Source: Paraburkholderia tropica (GTDB lineage: Bacteria > Pseudomonadota > Gammaproteobacteria > Burkholderiales > Burkholderiaceae). From it: a stretch of 64,000 nucleotides of DNA. Shown here one piece after another: positions 17,645 to 26,194 of the stretch (the first letter of the stretch is position 1; each line of letters opens with the position of its first letter). Where the stretch lies: contig NZ_FNZM01000006.1 of the NCBI RefSeq assembly GCF_900109265.1, forward strand, positions 1 through 64,000, read 5' to 3'. The translations under genes were made by a program, and so were the position numbers. The notes beneath the pieces are model-generated. The model worked only from the letters and a program-made list of their open reading frames with translations. It ran no database searches and was not told the DNA's origin.

Positions 17645-18388
17645 ATGCAAAATGCAGACATTCCGGACGCGCAACTCGCGTCCGCGCAGCCTGAGGCGCA
17701 CGAACTGGCGCTGCCCAAGCTCGCGCGCCAGCGCCTGCACGACACGGTGGTCGATCATCTGCGCGAGTTCATCGTCGAGGGGCAGCTCGCGCCGGGCGTG
17801 AAGCTCAACGAACGCAAGCTCTGCGAGGTGCTCGGCATTTCGCGCACGCCGTTGCGCGAGGCGCTCAAGGTGCTCGCCGCCGAAGGGCTGATCGAGATCT
17901 CGCCGAATCGCGGTGCGACCGTCGCGCAACTGAGCGAAGCCGAGATCCGCGACATGTTCGAGCTGATGAGCGGGCTCGAATCGTTCGCGGGCGAACTCGC
18001 GTGCGCGCGCATCAGCGAAGGCGAGCTTGCGCAGATCAAGGCGCTGCACGCGGCCATGCTCGTCTGCCGCGCGCAGAACGACCTGTCCGGCTATTACGCG
18101 CGCAATCACGCGATTCACGATCTCATCAACGCGGCGGCGCGCAACGTGGCGCTGCGCCAGACCTATGTGACGCTCAACCGCCGCTTGCAGGCGCTGCGTT
18201 TCCGCTCGAATTTCCAGACTGCGAAGTGGGACAGCGCGATTCGCGATCACGAAGCGATGATCGCCGCGCTCGAAGCGCGCAACGGCGCGGCGCTCTCCGC
18301 GATCCTGCGCTCGCACCTGCTGGCCAAGCGCGACGCCGTGCTCGCCGAGCACACGCTCTCCGTGGCGGGCATGCGCGCGCCGCGATAA
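17645..18388 (+). CDS. GntR-family (FCD domain) transcriptional regulator
   Basis: 247 residues from ATG 17645; an upstream in-frame ATG at 17531 would place the operator inside the gene and is unlikely. The winged helix includes KLNERKLCEVLGISRTPLREALKVL cut across the recognition helix; the FCD effector domain follows, with likely metal/acid ligands in the ARNHAIHDLI and RDHEAMIAAL helices. It should repress or activate the divergent aminotransferase operon in response to a small carboxylic acid or amino acid. Confidence 0.92.
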   Translation: MQNADIPDAQLASAQPEAHELALPKLARQRLHDTVVDHLREFIVEGQLAPGVKLNERKLCEVLGISRTPLREALKVLAAEGLIEISPNRGATVAQLSEAEIRDMFELMSGLESFAGELACARISEGELAQIKALHAAMLVCRAQNDLSGYYARNHAIHDLINAAARNVALRQTYVTLNRRLQALRFRSNFQTAKWDSAIRDHEAMIAALEARNGAALSAILRSHLLAKRDAVLAEHTLSVAGMRAPR

Positions 18389-18431
18389 CGGCGCTATCGG
18401 CGTTCGAACGCTTTCTCTTTGGCAAGCCGTG

Positions 18432-18472
18432 ATCTGTGCGCATGCACAGATTGCGCTCGTGCGCATGCGCAC
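18432..18472. promoter_or_regulatory. Two adjacent palindromes upstream of the FAD oxidoreductase
   Basis: ATCTGTGC-GCAT-GCACAGAT (18432-18451) and GTGCGCATGCGCAC (18459-18472) lie 27 bp apart centre to centre, about 110 bp before the next start codon. They share a GCGCATGC core. They may be operator sites for the oxidoreductase gene or part of the gntR 3' end. Confidence 0.4.
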
Positions 18473-18582
18473 GCAGGCACCGGCGCGTGCATCCGCCGTC
18501 TGCCTTTATACTGCTGGCCCCGGAAACAACGACAGACAAGGACGGCGGCGCCGCGCGCGCCATCGTCGACAAGGAAGACCAG

Positions 18583-19911
18583 ATGGGACCGTATGTAGAC
18601 GCCGTGCCCTCGGCGGAAGTGCTGCCCGCGCGCGCCGACGTGGTGATCGTGGGCGGCGGCGTGATCGGCGTATCGGCGGCGTGGCACCTCGTTTCGCAGG
18701 GCTTGAGCGTGGTGCTCTGCGAGAAAGGCCATATCGCCGGCGAACAGTCGAGCCGCAACTGGGGCTGGTGCCGCCAGGCGGGCCGCGACATGCGCGAGAT
18801 GCCGCTCATCACCGAAAGCATGCGCCACTGGCGCGGCATGGCCGAGGCCGTCGGCGCCGACGTGGGCTACCACGAATGCGGCGTGCTCTATATCGGCGCG
18901 AACGAGGAAGACGAAGCGGGCTTCCAGCAATGGTTCGACGACGCATCGGGCTACGACACGGGCGCACGCATGGTGCGCGGCGCGGAACTCGCGAAGCTGA
19001 TGCCCGGTGCGTCGCGCGCGTATCGCGCCGGCCTTTTCGTGCCGACCGACGGCCGCGCGGAACCGCAGCGCGCCGTGCCCGCAATGGCCCGCGCTGCGCA
19101 GGCGCGCGGCGCGACGCTCATCGCGCACTGCTCGGTGCGCGCGCTCGAACGCTCGGCGGGCCGCGTCTCGGGCGTGGTCACGAGCCGCGGCCGCATCGCC
19201 TGCGACGCCGTGATTCTCGCGGGCGGCGCGTGGTCGAGCCTGTTCTGCGCGAACGAAGGCGTGCGTCTGCCGCAACTGAAAGTGCTCGGCACCGTGCTGC
19301 GCACCTCGCCCGTCGAGAACGGCCCGCCGACGTGCGGCTGGCTCGGCGACATCGGTTATCGCAAGCGCGCGGACGGCGGCTACACCATCGGCTATAGCGG
19401 ACATCGCTACACGCCCGTGAGTCCCGAAGGCTTCAAATATCTGCGCGAATACACGCCGCTGCTCAAGCAGAACTGGCGCACGATCCGGCCGCGTTTCGAT
19501 TCGGCGGCATGGCGCGAGTTTCGCGATCGTCCGGGCTGGAACGCCGAACAGACGAGCCCGTTCGAACGCACGCGCACGATGGACCCGCAGCCTTCGCAAC
19601 GCGGCGTGCAAGCCGCGATGGACAGCATGCGTCGCCTCTATCCCGCGTTCAACGACGCACGCATCGTGCAGGAATGGGCCTGTTATATGGACGTGACGCC
19701 CGACATCATTCCGTATATCGGCCCCGCGGCGAGCGTGCCGGGACTCACGGTCGCGACGGGCTTCTCGGGTCACGGATTCGGCATTGGTCCCGCAGCGGGA
19801 CGCGCTGCCGCCGACGTCGCAACAGGCCGCAATGCGGGCATCGACCTCGCACCGTTCTCGCTCGATCGCTTCGCGCCGGGCATGCCGATCGTGCCGGGCG
19901 GAGAGATCTGA
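18583..19911 (+). CDS. FAD-dependent oxidoreductase (DAO family, amine/amino-acid oxidising)
   Basis: 442 residues from ATG 18583 with AAGGAAG upstream. The dinucleotide-binding motif VVIVGGGVIGVSAAWHL spans residues 20-36. SSRNWGWCRQAGRD resembles the region next to FAD in gamma-glutamylputrescine and D-amino-acid oxidases; the C-terminal ATGFSGHGFGIGPAAG is the second FAD contact. It oxidises a secondary or primary amine, or an amino acid, with FAD. It follows the GntR gene in the same direction, so it may join the glyoxylate/amino-acid pathway. Substrate not determined. Confidence 0.88.
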   Translation: MGPYVDAVPSAEVLPARADVVIVGGGVIGVSAAWHLVSQGLSVVLCEKGHIAGEQSSRNWGWCRQAGRDMREMPLITESMRHWRGMAEAVGADVGYHECGVLYIGANEEDEAGFQQWFDDASGYDTGARMVRGAELAKLMPGASRAYRAGLFVPTDGRAEPQRAVPAMARAAQARGATLIAHCSVRALERSAGRVSGVVTSRGRIACDAVILAGGAWSSLFCANEGVRLPQLKVLGTVLRTSPVENGPPTCGWLGDIGYRKRADGGYTIGYSGHRYTPVSPEGFKYLREYTPLLKQNWRTIRPRFDSAAWREFRDRPGWNAEQTSPFERTRTMDPQPSQRGVQAAMDSMRRLYPAFNDARIVQEWACYMDVTPDIIPYIGPAASVPGLTVATGFSGHGFGIGPAAGRAAADVATGRNAGIDLAPFSLDRFAPGMPIVPGGEI

Positions 19912-19940
19912 AGTTACCCGCGCTTCACGGTGTTCGATCG

Positions 19941-19971
19941 ACGGCGTCGCGATATGCGGCGCCGTTTTTTT
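19941..19971 (+). terminator. Rho-independent terminator after the FAD oxidoreductase
   Basis: ACGGCG (19941-19946) pairs with CGCCGT (19960-19965), with further CGC/GCG pairing inside, followed by a run of seven T. Confidence 0.75.
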
Positions 19972-20112
19972 GCATGCGACAAATTGCGCCACTTCGCGCC
20001 ACCTTGCGCACGCAAGCGCCTTTCAACGAAACACGCCTGAAAACAGGATCAAAACGTAATTCGGAAAATCATCCCGACCATTTTATTTCGGCATCCCTAT
20101 TAATTTACCGAT

Positions 20113-20129
20113 GTGACACGTTGTGTCAC
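20113..20129. promoter_or_regulatory. GTGACAC-N3-GTGTCAC palindrome
   Basis: A perfect 7+3+7 dyad in the 687-bp gap before the osmoprotectant operon. No regulator gene is adjacent. It sits upstream of the candidate promoter at 20182-20210. Confidence 0.5.
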
Positions 20130-20181
20130 TTTCATAGCCGTTTTGCAATCGAGCCTTTCACGTTATGTGCGGCCACTATGG

Positions 20182-20210
20182 TGGACGCATTTAATTTATT
20201 CCTCTATACT
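20182..20210 (+). promoter_or_regulatory. Candidate promoter of the osmoprotectant ABC operon
   Basis: TGGACG (20182-20187), 17-bp AT-rich spacer, TATACT (20205-20210). This would leave a leader of about 380 nt before the first gene. I find no recognisable riboswitch or gene in the leader. Confidence 0.4.
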
Positions 20211-20598
20211 CGATTCGTCTTAATTACAAAACGCAACATCTCTTGCGATTCTCGCTGCAACGTCGTGCAAGTTTCACGCTCGCAGCCGGCTCGCACCATC
20301 AAGGGAACCTCCGGTTCCAGCGGCACGCAAATTGCTACCGCACTCTTGCCGTTGCAGGTTCGAACGGCGCCCATGTCTGGCACGCACAACGCGCAGCCGG
20401 ACTGAACATGACAACCAGACGAACGCCATAGCGTTCATTCGACGGCCGGCCGCCCATTGATCGCGCGCCGGTACAGACTGTTTCCGTCAGTTCAATCGCG
20501 GCCATGCCGGGATCACGAACTTCCTTCGCGGCGCCATTGCCTGGCGCTCCCGCGGCGTGCCTGCGCGCGCCGTTTCGTCTACAAGGAGGCGTATCTTC

Positions 20599-21315
20599 AT
20601 GACTCGACGCACTGTCCAACTCGTGGGCAGCCTGATAGCGATAGCCGTCATAGCGTGGGCGCTAGCCCGCGGTATCGGCGCCGACACGTTCCGCAGCCAT
20701 GCGGGCGATCTCGCGTATTACACGGGTCAGCACATGCTGCTCGTGGGCTATTCGATGGCGCTTGCCATCCTCGTGGGCGTGCCTGCCGGCGTGATGCTCA
20801 GCCGCCCGCGCTTTCAGCGCCAGGCCGAACGCTTCATGCAGATCTTCAACATCGGCAACACGATTCCCTCGCTCGCCGTGCTGGCGATCGCGCTGGGCAT
20901 CTTCGGTATCGGCGACATCCCCGCCATCGTCGCGCTGTTTCTGGCCTCGCTGCTGCCCATCACGCGCAACACCTATGAAGGCGTGAAGAACGTGCCCGCT
21001 TCGCTGCGCGAAGCCGCGAAAGGCATCGGCATGACGGGCTGGCAATCGCTCGTGCGCGTCGAACTGCCGAACGCGGTGCCCATCATGGTGGGCGGCGTGC
21101 GCACGGCGCTCGCCATCAACGTGGGCACGGCACCGCTCGCCTATCTGATCGGCGCGGACAGCCTCGGCTCGCTGATCTTCCCCGGCATCTATCTCGACAA
21201 TCAGCCCTTGCTGCTGCTGGGCGCCGCCATCACGGCGATTCTGGCGCTCGTGCTCGACGGCATTGTCGCGACCGGCAGTCGTCAATGGATGCTCCGTCAC
21301 GGAGGTCTCGCATGA
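20599..21315 (+). CDS. Osmoprotectant (glycine betaine/choline-type) ABC transporter permease
   Basis: 238 residues from ATG 20599 (AAGGAGG at 20583-20589). Six or so membrane segments; the EAA-like loop SLREAAKGIGMTGWQSLVRVELP is the coupling helix that meets the ATPase. Family: OpuC/Osm/YehYW permeases for betaine-type osmolytes. First gene of a tight four-gene operon; its TGA overlaps the next ATG (ATGA). Confidence 0.93.
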   Translation: MTRRTVQLVGSLIAIAVIAWALARGIGADTFRSHAGDLAYYTGQHMLLVGYSMALAILVGVPAGVMLSRPRFQRQAERFMQIFNIGNTIPSLAVLAIALGIFGIGDIPAIVALFLASLLPITRNTYEGVKNVPASLREAAKGIGMTGWQSLVRVELPNAVPIMVGGVRTALAINVGTAPLAYLIGADSLGSLIFPGIYLDNQPLLLLGAAITAILALVLDGIVATGSRQWMLRHGGLA

Positions 21316-22223
21316 TGTTTCGCAGTACGATACGACGCCTCGCGAGCGCCTGCGTGATCGGTACGCTGTGTTTCGCGGCCAGCACCTCGGCGTTCGCCGC
21401 CAAAATCGTGCTCGGCGCGAAGAACTTCACCGAGCAATACGTGCTGGCCGAAGTCACGGCGCAATATCTGCGCTCGCGCGGCTACGACGTCGAAGTGCGC
21501 TCGGGCCTCGGCAGCACGCTCATGCGCAGCGCGCTGGAGAACGGCCAGTTCGACATGGTGTGGGATTACACGGGCACGGCGGCGCTGGTCTACGACAAGC
21601 TCACCGACAAGCTCGGCCCCGAAGCCATGTACCAGCGCGTGAAGGCGCTCGACGAACCGCGCGGGCTCATCTGGCTCAATGCCTCCACGCTCAACGACAC
21701 CTACGCGATCGGCCTGCCCAGCGAATTCGCGCAGCAGACCGGCATCAAGACGGTCTCGCAGCTCGCGGATTATCTGAAGTCGAATCCCAAGGCGAAGCGT
21801 ATGGTGTTCGGCATGGACGCCGAGTTCGCGAATCGTCCCGACGGCCTGAAGCCGCTGCTCGAAACCTACGGCATGCACTTCAAGCGTTCGCAGATGAAGC
21901 AGATGGACCCGGGCCTCGTCTACACGGCGCTGCACAACAACCAGTTGAAGATCGGCCTCGTCTACACGACCGATGGCCGCGTGAAGGGCTTCGGCATCGT
22001 GCCGCTCGAAGACGACAAGCATTTCTTCCCGCCGTACAACGCCGTGCCGGTCGTGCGCAAAGAGACGCTCGAGCACAATCCGAAGCTCGCGGCGCAGCTC
22101 AACGCGCTCTCGGCGGCGCTCAACAACGACGTGATGCAGGACATGAACAAGGCCGTGGACCTCGACGGCAAGTCGCCGCGCGATGTGGCCGATGCGTTCC
22201 TGCGCGCCCACACGTTGCCTTGA
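21312..22223 (+). CDS. Osmoprotectant ABC transporter substrate-binding protein (OsmF/YehZ-like)
   Basis: 303 residues; ATG 21312 overlaps the upstream permease stop and has GGAGG at 21301-21305. An N-terminal signal peptide ends at AFA-AK near residue 30. The mature start KIVLGAKNFTEQYVLAE and the later DMVWDYTGTA block are characteristic of quaternary-amine binding proteins of the OpuAC/OsmF group. It captures the osmolyte in the periplasm for the two flanking permeases. Confidence 0.93.
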   Translation: MMFRSTIRRLASACVIGTLCFAASTSAFAAKIVLGAKNFTEQYVLAEVTAQYLRSRGYDVEVRSGLGSTLMRSALENGQFDMVWDYTGTAALVYDKLTDKLGPEAMYQRVKALDEPRGLIWLNASTLNDTYAIGLPSEFAQQTGIKTVSQLADYLKSNPKAKRMVFGMDAEFANRPDGLKPLLETYGMHFKRSQMKQMDPGLVYTALHNNQLKIGLVYTTDGRVKGFGIVPLEDDKHFFPPYNAVPVVRKETLEHNPKLAAQLNALSAALNNDVMQDMNKAVDLDGKSPRDVADAFLRAHTLP

Positions 22224-22233
22224 AGGAGCACGC

Positions 22234-22887
22234 ATGAACGTATTCGACTATCTCGCCTCGAGCTGGCCCGAGCTGCTCCAGCTCACGCTCCAGCACATCT
22301 GGCTCGTCGGCATTGCCGTGGGCTGCGCGATCATCGCGGGCGTGCCGCTCGGCGTGCTCGTGAGCCGTCACGAATGGCTCGCTGGTCCGCTGCTCGGCAT
22401 CGCCACGATCGTGCTCACGCTGCCGTCCATCGCGCTGTTCGGCCTGATGATCCCGTTCTTTTCGCGCTTCGGTCAGGGGATCGGCGCGGTGCCCGCGATC
22501 ACGGCGGTGTTCCTCTATTCGCTGCTGCCGATCATGCGCAACACCTATCTCGCGCTGCGCAACGTGGATCCCGGCATCAAGGAAGCCGGCACCGGCATCG
22601 GCATGACCTCGTGGCAACGTCTGCGCCTCGTCGACCTGCCGCTCGCGGTGCCCGTGATTCTCGCGGGCGTGCGCACCGCCGTCGTGATGAACATTGGCGT
22701 GATGACGATCGCCGCCGTGATCGGCGCGGGCGGACTCGGCACGCTGATTCTGCGCGCCATTGGCCAGAGCAGCATGATGAAGCTGCTGGTCGGCGCCGTG
22801 CTGGTCAGTATCGTGGCGATCGTCGCCGACCTGCTGTTGCAGGCCCTGCAACGCGCGCTCACACCGAAAGGAGTACAGAAGACATGA
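22234..22887 (+). CDS. Osmoprotectant ABC transporter permease, second subunit
   Basis: 217 residues from ATG 22234 (AAGGAG just upstream, 10 bp after the binding-protein stop). The EAA-like loop is GIKEAGTGIGMTSWQRLRLVDLP. It forms a heterodimeric channel with the first permease. The stop overlaps the ATPase start (ATGA at 22884-22887). Confidence 0.93.
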   Translation: MNVFDYLASSWPELLQLTLQHIWLVGIAVGCAIIAGVPLGVLVSRHEWLAGPLLGIATIVLTLPSIALFGLMIPFFSRFGQGIGAVPAITAVFLYSLLPIMRNTYLALRNVDPGIKEAGTGIGMTSWQRLRLVDLPLAVPVILAGVRTAVVMNIGVMTIAAVIGAGGLGTLILRAIGQSSMMKLLVGAVLVSIVAIVADLLLQALQRALTPKGVQKT

Positions 22888-24041
22888 TCGAACTCGACAA
22901 ACTGACCAAGACTTTTGCACAGAAAAGCGGCCAGCCCGTGAAGGCCGTGGACTCCGTGAGCCTCTCGGTGCCTGAAGGCGAAATCTGCGTGTTTCTGGGG
23001 CCGTCGGGCTGCGGCAAGACCACCACGCTCAAGATGATCAACCGCCTGATCGAGCCGACCTCCGGGCGCGTGCTGATCAACGGCGAGGACACGACCGGCC
23101 TCAACGAAGTCGATCTGCGCCGCCATATCGGCTATGTGATCCAGCAGATCGGCCTGTTCCCGAACATGACGATCGAGGAAAACATCACGGTCGTGCCGCG
23201 TCTGCTCGGCTGGGACAAGAAGCGTTGCGCCGAGCGCGCGACCGAACTCATGTCGATGGTCGCGCTCGATCCGAAGCTGTATTTGAAGCGTTATCCGCGC
23301 GAATTGTCGGGTGGTCAGCAACAGCGTATCGGCGTGATTCGCGCGCTGGCCGCCGATCCGCCCGTACTGCTGATGGACGAGCCGTTCGGTGCGGTCGATC
23401 CGATCAATCGCGAGACCATCCAGAACGAGTTCTTCCAGATGCAGCGGCAACTGAAGAAGACCGTCATCATGGTGAGCCACGACATCGACGAAGCGATCAA
23501 GCTCGGCGACCGCATTGCCGTGTTCCGTCGCGGCCAGCTCGTGCAATACGATCATCCCGATACGCTGCTCGCCCGCCCGCGCGACGAATTCGTCGCACAG
23601 TTCGTCGGCCAGGACAGCACGCTCAAGCGCCTCTTGCTCGTGAAGGCCGGCGACGCCGCCACGCAGCCCGAAACGGCACGCGTGGAAACGCCGCTCACGC
23701 ACGCGTTCTCGGTGATGGACGAAGCGGATACGCGCTACCTCACCGTGCTCGACGACGCGCGTCATGCGCTCGGCTATGTCACGCGCCGCGCGGCCCGTGG
23801 CGCAGACGGTGTATGCGGCGAGCGCGTGACGCCGTTCGCCGCATCGGTGTCGGCCGAAGACAATCTGCGCGTGGTGCTCTCGAAGATGTATCAGTTCAGC
23901 GCTTCGTGGATGCCGGTGCTCGACGCCGACGGCGGCTACGTCGGCGAGATCACGCAGGACTCGATCGCCGAATATCTGAGTTCGGGCCGCTCGCGCCAAC
24001 AGACGGGTCAGGCGCCCGCGAAGGCGGTCGCAACGGCGTGA
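22884..24041 (+). CDS. Osmoprotectant ABC transporter ATP-binding protein with CBS domains
   Basis: 385 residues. Walker A GPSGCGKTT (39-47), signature LSGGQQQR (141-148), Walker B VLLMDEP (161-167) and the H-loop in MVSHDIDEA. After about residue 265 come two CBS-like segments (ending MPVLDADGGYVGEI and AEYLSSG), which in OpuA-type importers sense ionic strength and gate uptake. Last gene of the operon and followed by a strong terminator. Confidence 0.93.
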   Translation: MIELDKLTKTFAQKSGQPVKAVDSVSLSVPEGEICVFLGPSGCGKTTTLKMINRLIEPTSGRVLINGEDTTGLNEVDLRRHIGYVIQQIGLFPNMTIEENITVVPRLLGWDKKRCAERATELMSMVALDPKLYLKRYPRELSGGQQQRIGVIRALAADPPVLLMDEPFGAVDPINRETIQNEFFQMQRQLKKTVIMVSHDIDEAIKLGDRIAVFRRGQLVQYDHPDTLLARPRDEFVAQFVGQDSTLKRLLLVKAGDAATQPETARVETPLTHAFSVMDEADTRYLTVLDDARHALGYVTRRAARGADGVCGERVTPFAASVSAEDNLRVVLSKMYQFSASWMPVLDADGGYVGEITQDSIAEYLSSGRSRQQTGQAPAKAVATA

Positions 24042-24080
24042 GGCTTTAGCGCCAGCGCTTTCTTCAGCGCGGCATCATGA

Positions 24081-24120
24081 AAAAGGGCTCGTTCGTGAGA
24101 TACGAACGAGCCCTTTCTTT
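24081..24120. terminator. Bidirectional rho-independent terminator
   Basis: A perfect 15-bp stem, AAAGGGCTCGTTCGT (24082-24096) with its complement at 24102-24116, loop gagat, and T-rich tails on both strands. It serves the ABC operon and the convergent lipoprotein gene. Confidence 0.9.
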
Positions 24121-24144
24121 TCGCGGCACTACGAAACCATCGGT

Positions 24145-24342
24145 TTAACGCGGGCCGCCACCGGGACCACCACCGCCGCCAGGGCCGCCACCACCGCCAG
24201 GGCCGCCGCCGGGACCACCGGGGCCGCCACCATAGCCGCCACCCGGTCCGCCGGGACCGCCGCCAGGAGGCGGCCCCCACCAGCAACCGCCGAGCGCGGC
24301 GGTCAGGAACAGCGCGGTCAATATCGTCATCAATTTCTTCAT
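24145..24342 (-). CDS. Small Gly/Pro-rich lipoprotein
   Basis: 65 residues from ATG 24342; AGGAG upstream (GGAGAGCCC before the ATG) supports this start over a longer frame. The N-terminus is a lipoprotein signal MKKLMTILTALFLTAALGGC with lipobox LGGC (Cys20). The mature part, WWGPPP then repeated GGPGG / GGYGGG units, is almost entirely Gly and Pro, so it is probably disordered and surface-anchored. I do not recognise a named family. The upstream 24343-24592 shows only weak inverted repeats. Confidence 0.75.
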   Translation of the reverse strand: MKKLMTILTALFLTAALGGCWWGPPPGGGPGGPGGGYGGGPGGPGGGPGGGGGPGGGGGPGGGPR

Positions 24343-24592
24343 GGGCTCTCCTGTGGCGAAGGTCGAGCAGCGCGCGAGCGCACCGCGTCGGCCAGGGACC
24401 CTGCGCGCAAGCAACGCGCATGCCCGCCACGCCAGCCTCGAACGCGATCGGCGATACGCAGTCTGCTCATTCGTCTAACCAAAGTTGGAAGCGAGCTTGC
24501 CGGCAACGTTCATTGTCTTAAGCGTGTGCTAAGCACGCAGCCCGCATAATCGGCGCTCGTCCACCGCGCCTTGCCGCGCCCGAGCCTCACGC

Positions 24593-24877
24593 ATGAAACG
24601 CCTTTATCACCATCGCGGCCACGTGATCGACGTCAGCGTCGAAACCGTCTGCCGCGCGCCGGACGGCGGCGCCACGGCGCTCGACCATATCGCCGTGCTG
24701 CTGATTGCCGCCGACGCTTCGCCGGAGCACCCCGACACACAACCGTACGCGCGCCTGCGCATCGACCGCACCACGGGCCGCGCCTTCGAGTCCGAAGCCG
24801 ATGCGCTGATGGGCGGCTACAGCGTGGGCCGCGGCATCGTCGACAAACTCGTCGACAAAATGATCGACGCGTCCTGA
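24593..24877 (+). CDS. Small conserved-looking hypothetical protein
   Basis: 94 residues, no signal peptide or membrane segment. Starts MKRLYHHRGHVIDVSVE and contains an acidic, alternating pattern (RIDRTTGRAFESEADALMGGYSVGR, split across two helices). The codon bias is coding-like and the frame is not a shadow of another gene. No known family recognised and no strong ribosome site. Convergent with the M20 amidohydrolase gene, 28 bp apart. Confidence 0.6.
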   Translation: MKRLYHHRGHVIDVSVETVCRAPDGGATALDHIAVLLIAADASPEHPDTQPYARLRIDRTTGRAFESEADALMGGYSVGRGIVDKLVDKMIDAS

Positions 24878-24905
24878 ACGCTCAAGCAACGCCTCAAGCA
24901 ACGCC

Positions 24906-26117
24906 TCAAGCCACGAGATAGCGCTGCACGAGGCGCACCCACGCGGCCGCGCCGAGCGGCAGCACCTGGTCGTTGAAATCGTAGCCGGGGTTGTGCACCA
25001 TGCAGCCGCCGAACTCGCCCTCGCCGTTGCCGAGCAGCAGATAGCAGCCCGGCACCGCGTTGAGCATCCACGCGAAATCCTCGCTGCCGTTGAGGCCCTT
25101 CGGGGCCTGCACCACCACGTTCTCCGCGCCGACGAGTTCCGTGCAAACCTGTTGCGCCAGCAACGTTTCCTCGGGCGCATTGACCATCGGCGGCGTGAGC
25201 TGGCGATAGTCGATCTGCGCTTCCACGCCATGCGCCTGCGCCGTCAACGCGACGATCTCGCGCACGCGCTGCTCCACCAGCGCGCGCGTGTCCGGGCGCG
25301 CGGCGCGAATGTTCACGCCGAGCGTGACCGTTTCGGGAATCACGTTATGCGTCGCGCCGCCGCGAATGAAACCGACCGAGACCACGGCCGTGTCGTCGGG
25401 CGCGACGTTGCGCGCGACCACCGTCTGCAAGGCCGTGATCAGCGCCGCGGCGGCCACGACCGGATCTTTCACGCGATGCGGCATCGCGCCATGTCCGCCC
25501 ACGCCCTTGAGCGTGACGTCGGCGACATCGGAAGACAGGCTCACCGGGCCCGCCAGCACGCGAAACGTGCCCGCCGCGATGCCCGGCATGTTGTGCAGCG
25601 CGTAGACGGCATCGCAGGGAAAGCGCTCGAACAGGCCGTCATCGATCATCGCCTTCGCGCCGCAGAGGTTTTCTTCGTCGGGCTGGAAAATCAGGTTCAG
25701 CGTGCCGTCGAAATCGCGCCGCTGCGCCAGCGTTTTCGCCGCCGCGAGCAGAATCGCCGTGTGGCCGTCGTGACCGCACGCGTGCATCTTGCCCGCGTGC
25801 TGGCTCGCATACGGCAGCCCCGTGTTTTCGACGATCGGCAACGCGTCCATGTCCGCGCGAATGCCGAGCCGCTTCGTGCCCGCGCCGAGCTTCAGTTGCC
25901 CGACCACGCCGCTGCGGCCAATGCCCGTATGCACGTCGTAGCCCCATTGTTCCAGCAGCATCGCCACGAGTTTCGCGGTCGCGCCGACTTCGAAACCCAG
26001 TTCGGGCTGCGAATGAATCTGCCGTCGAATCCCGATGAAGGTCTCCGCGTCGATTTCGATCTCGGGCAGCAGCGTCGGCAACAGCTGAAATGGCGTGAGG
26101 GTGGATTCGCGCTTCAT
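24906..26117 (-). CDS. M20 family amidohydrolase (hippurate hydrolase / N-acyl-amino-acid deacylase type)
   Basis: 403 residues. Metal-site motifs are visible: RADMDALPI, MHACGHDGHTA and the PDEEN acid; a dimerisation domain sits in the middle (GVGGHGAMPHR). The family removes acyl groups from N-acyl amino acids with two Zn or Mn ions in the cytoplasm. AGGAG precedes the ATG at 26117. It follows the MHS-type carrier gene in the same direction (77 bp), so the pair probably imports and hydrolyses an N-acylated or amidated compound under the divergent LysR. Confidence 0.92.
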   Translation of the reverse strand: MKRESTLTPFQLLPTLLPEIEIDAETFIGIRRQIHSQPELGFEVGATAKLVAMLLEQWGYDVHTGIGRSGVVGQLKLGAGTKRLGIRADMDALPIVENTGLPYASQHAGKMHACGHDGHTAILLAAAKTLAQRRDFDGTLNLIFQPDEENLCGAKAMIDDGLFERFPCDAVYALHNMPGIAAGTFRVLAGPVSLSSDVADVTLKGVGGHGAMPHRVKDPVVAAAALITALQTVVARNVAPDDTAVVSVGFIRGGATHNVIPETVTLGVNIRAARPDTRALVEQRVREIVALTAQAHGVEAQIDYRQLTPPMVNAPEETLLAQQVCTELVGAENVVVQAPKGLNGSEDFAWMLNAVPGCYLLLGNGEGEFGGCMVHNPGYDFNDQVLPLGAAAWVRLVQRYLVA

Positions 26118-26194
26118 GTCGATGGACTCCTCTCAGGTTCCTGGGCCTTGTCGGCGTGGATATTCGTATTCGATGCAGCGTGTTGGATCCGCCA

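Noticed and set aside
24145..24280. Gly/Pro-coding repeat considered as a CRISPR-like or intergenic tandem repeat
   Set aside because: The repeat lies in frame within a lipoprotein gene with a proper lipobox and ribosome site; no spacers are present.
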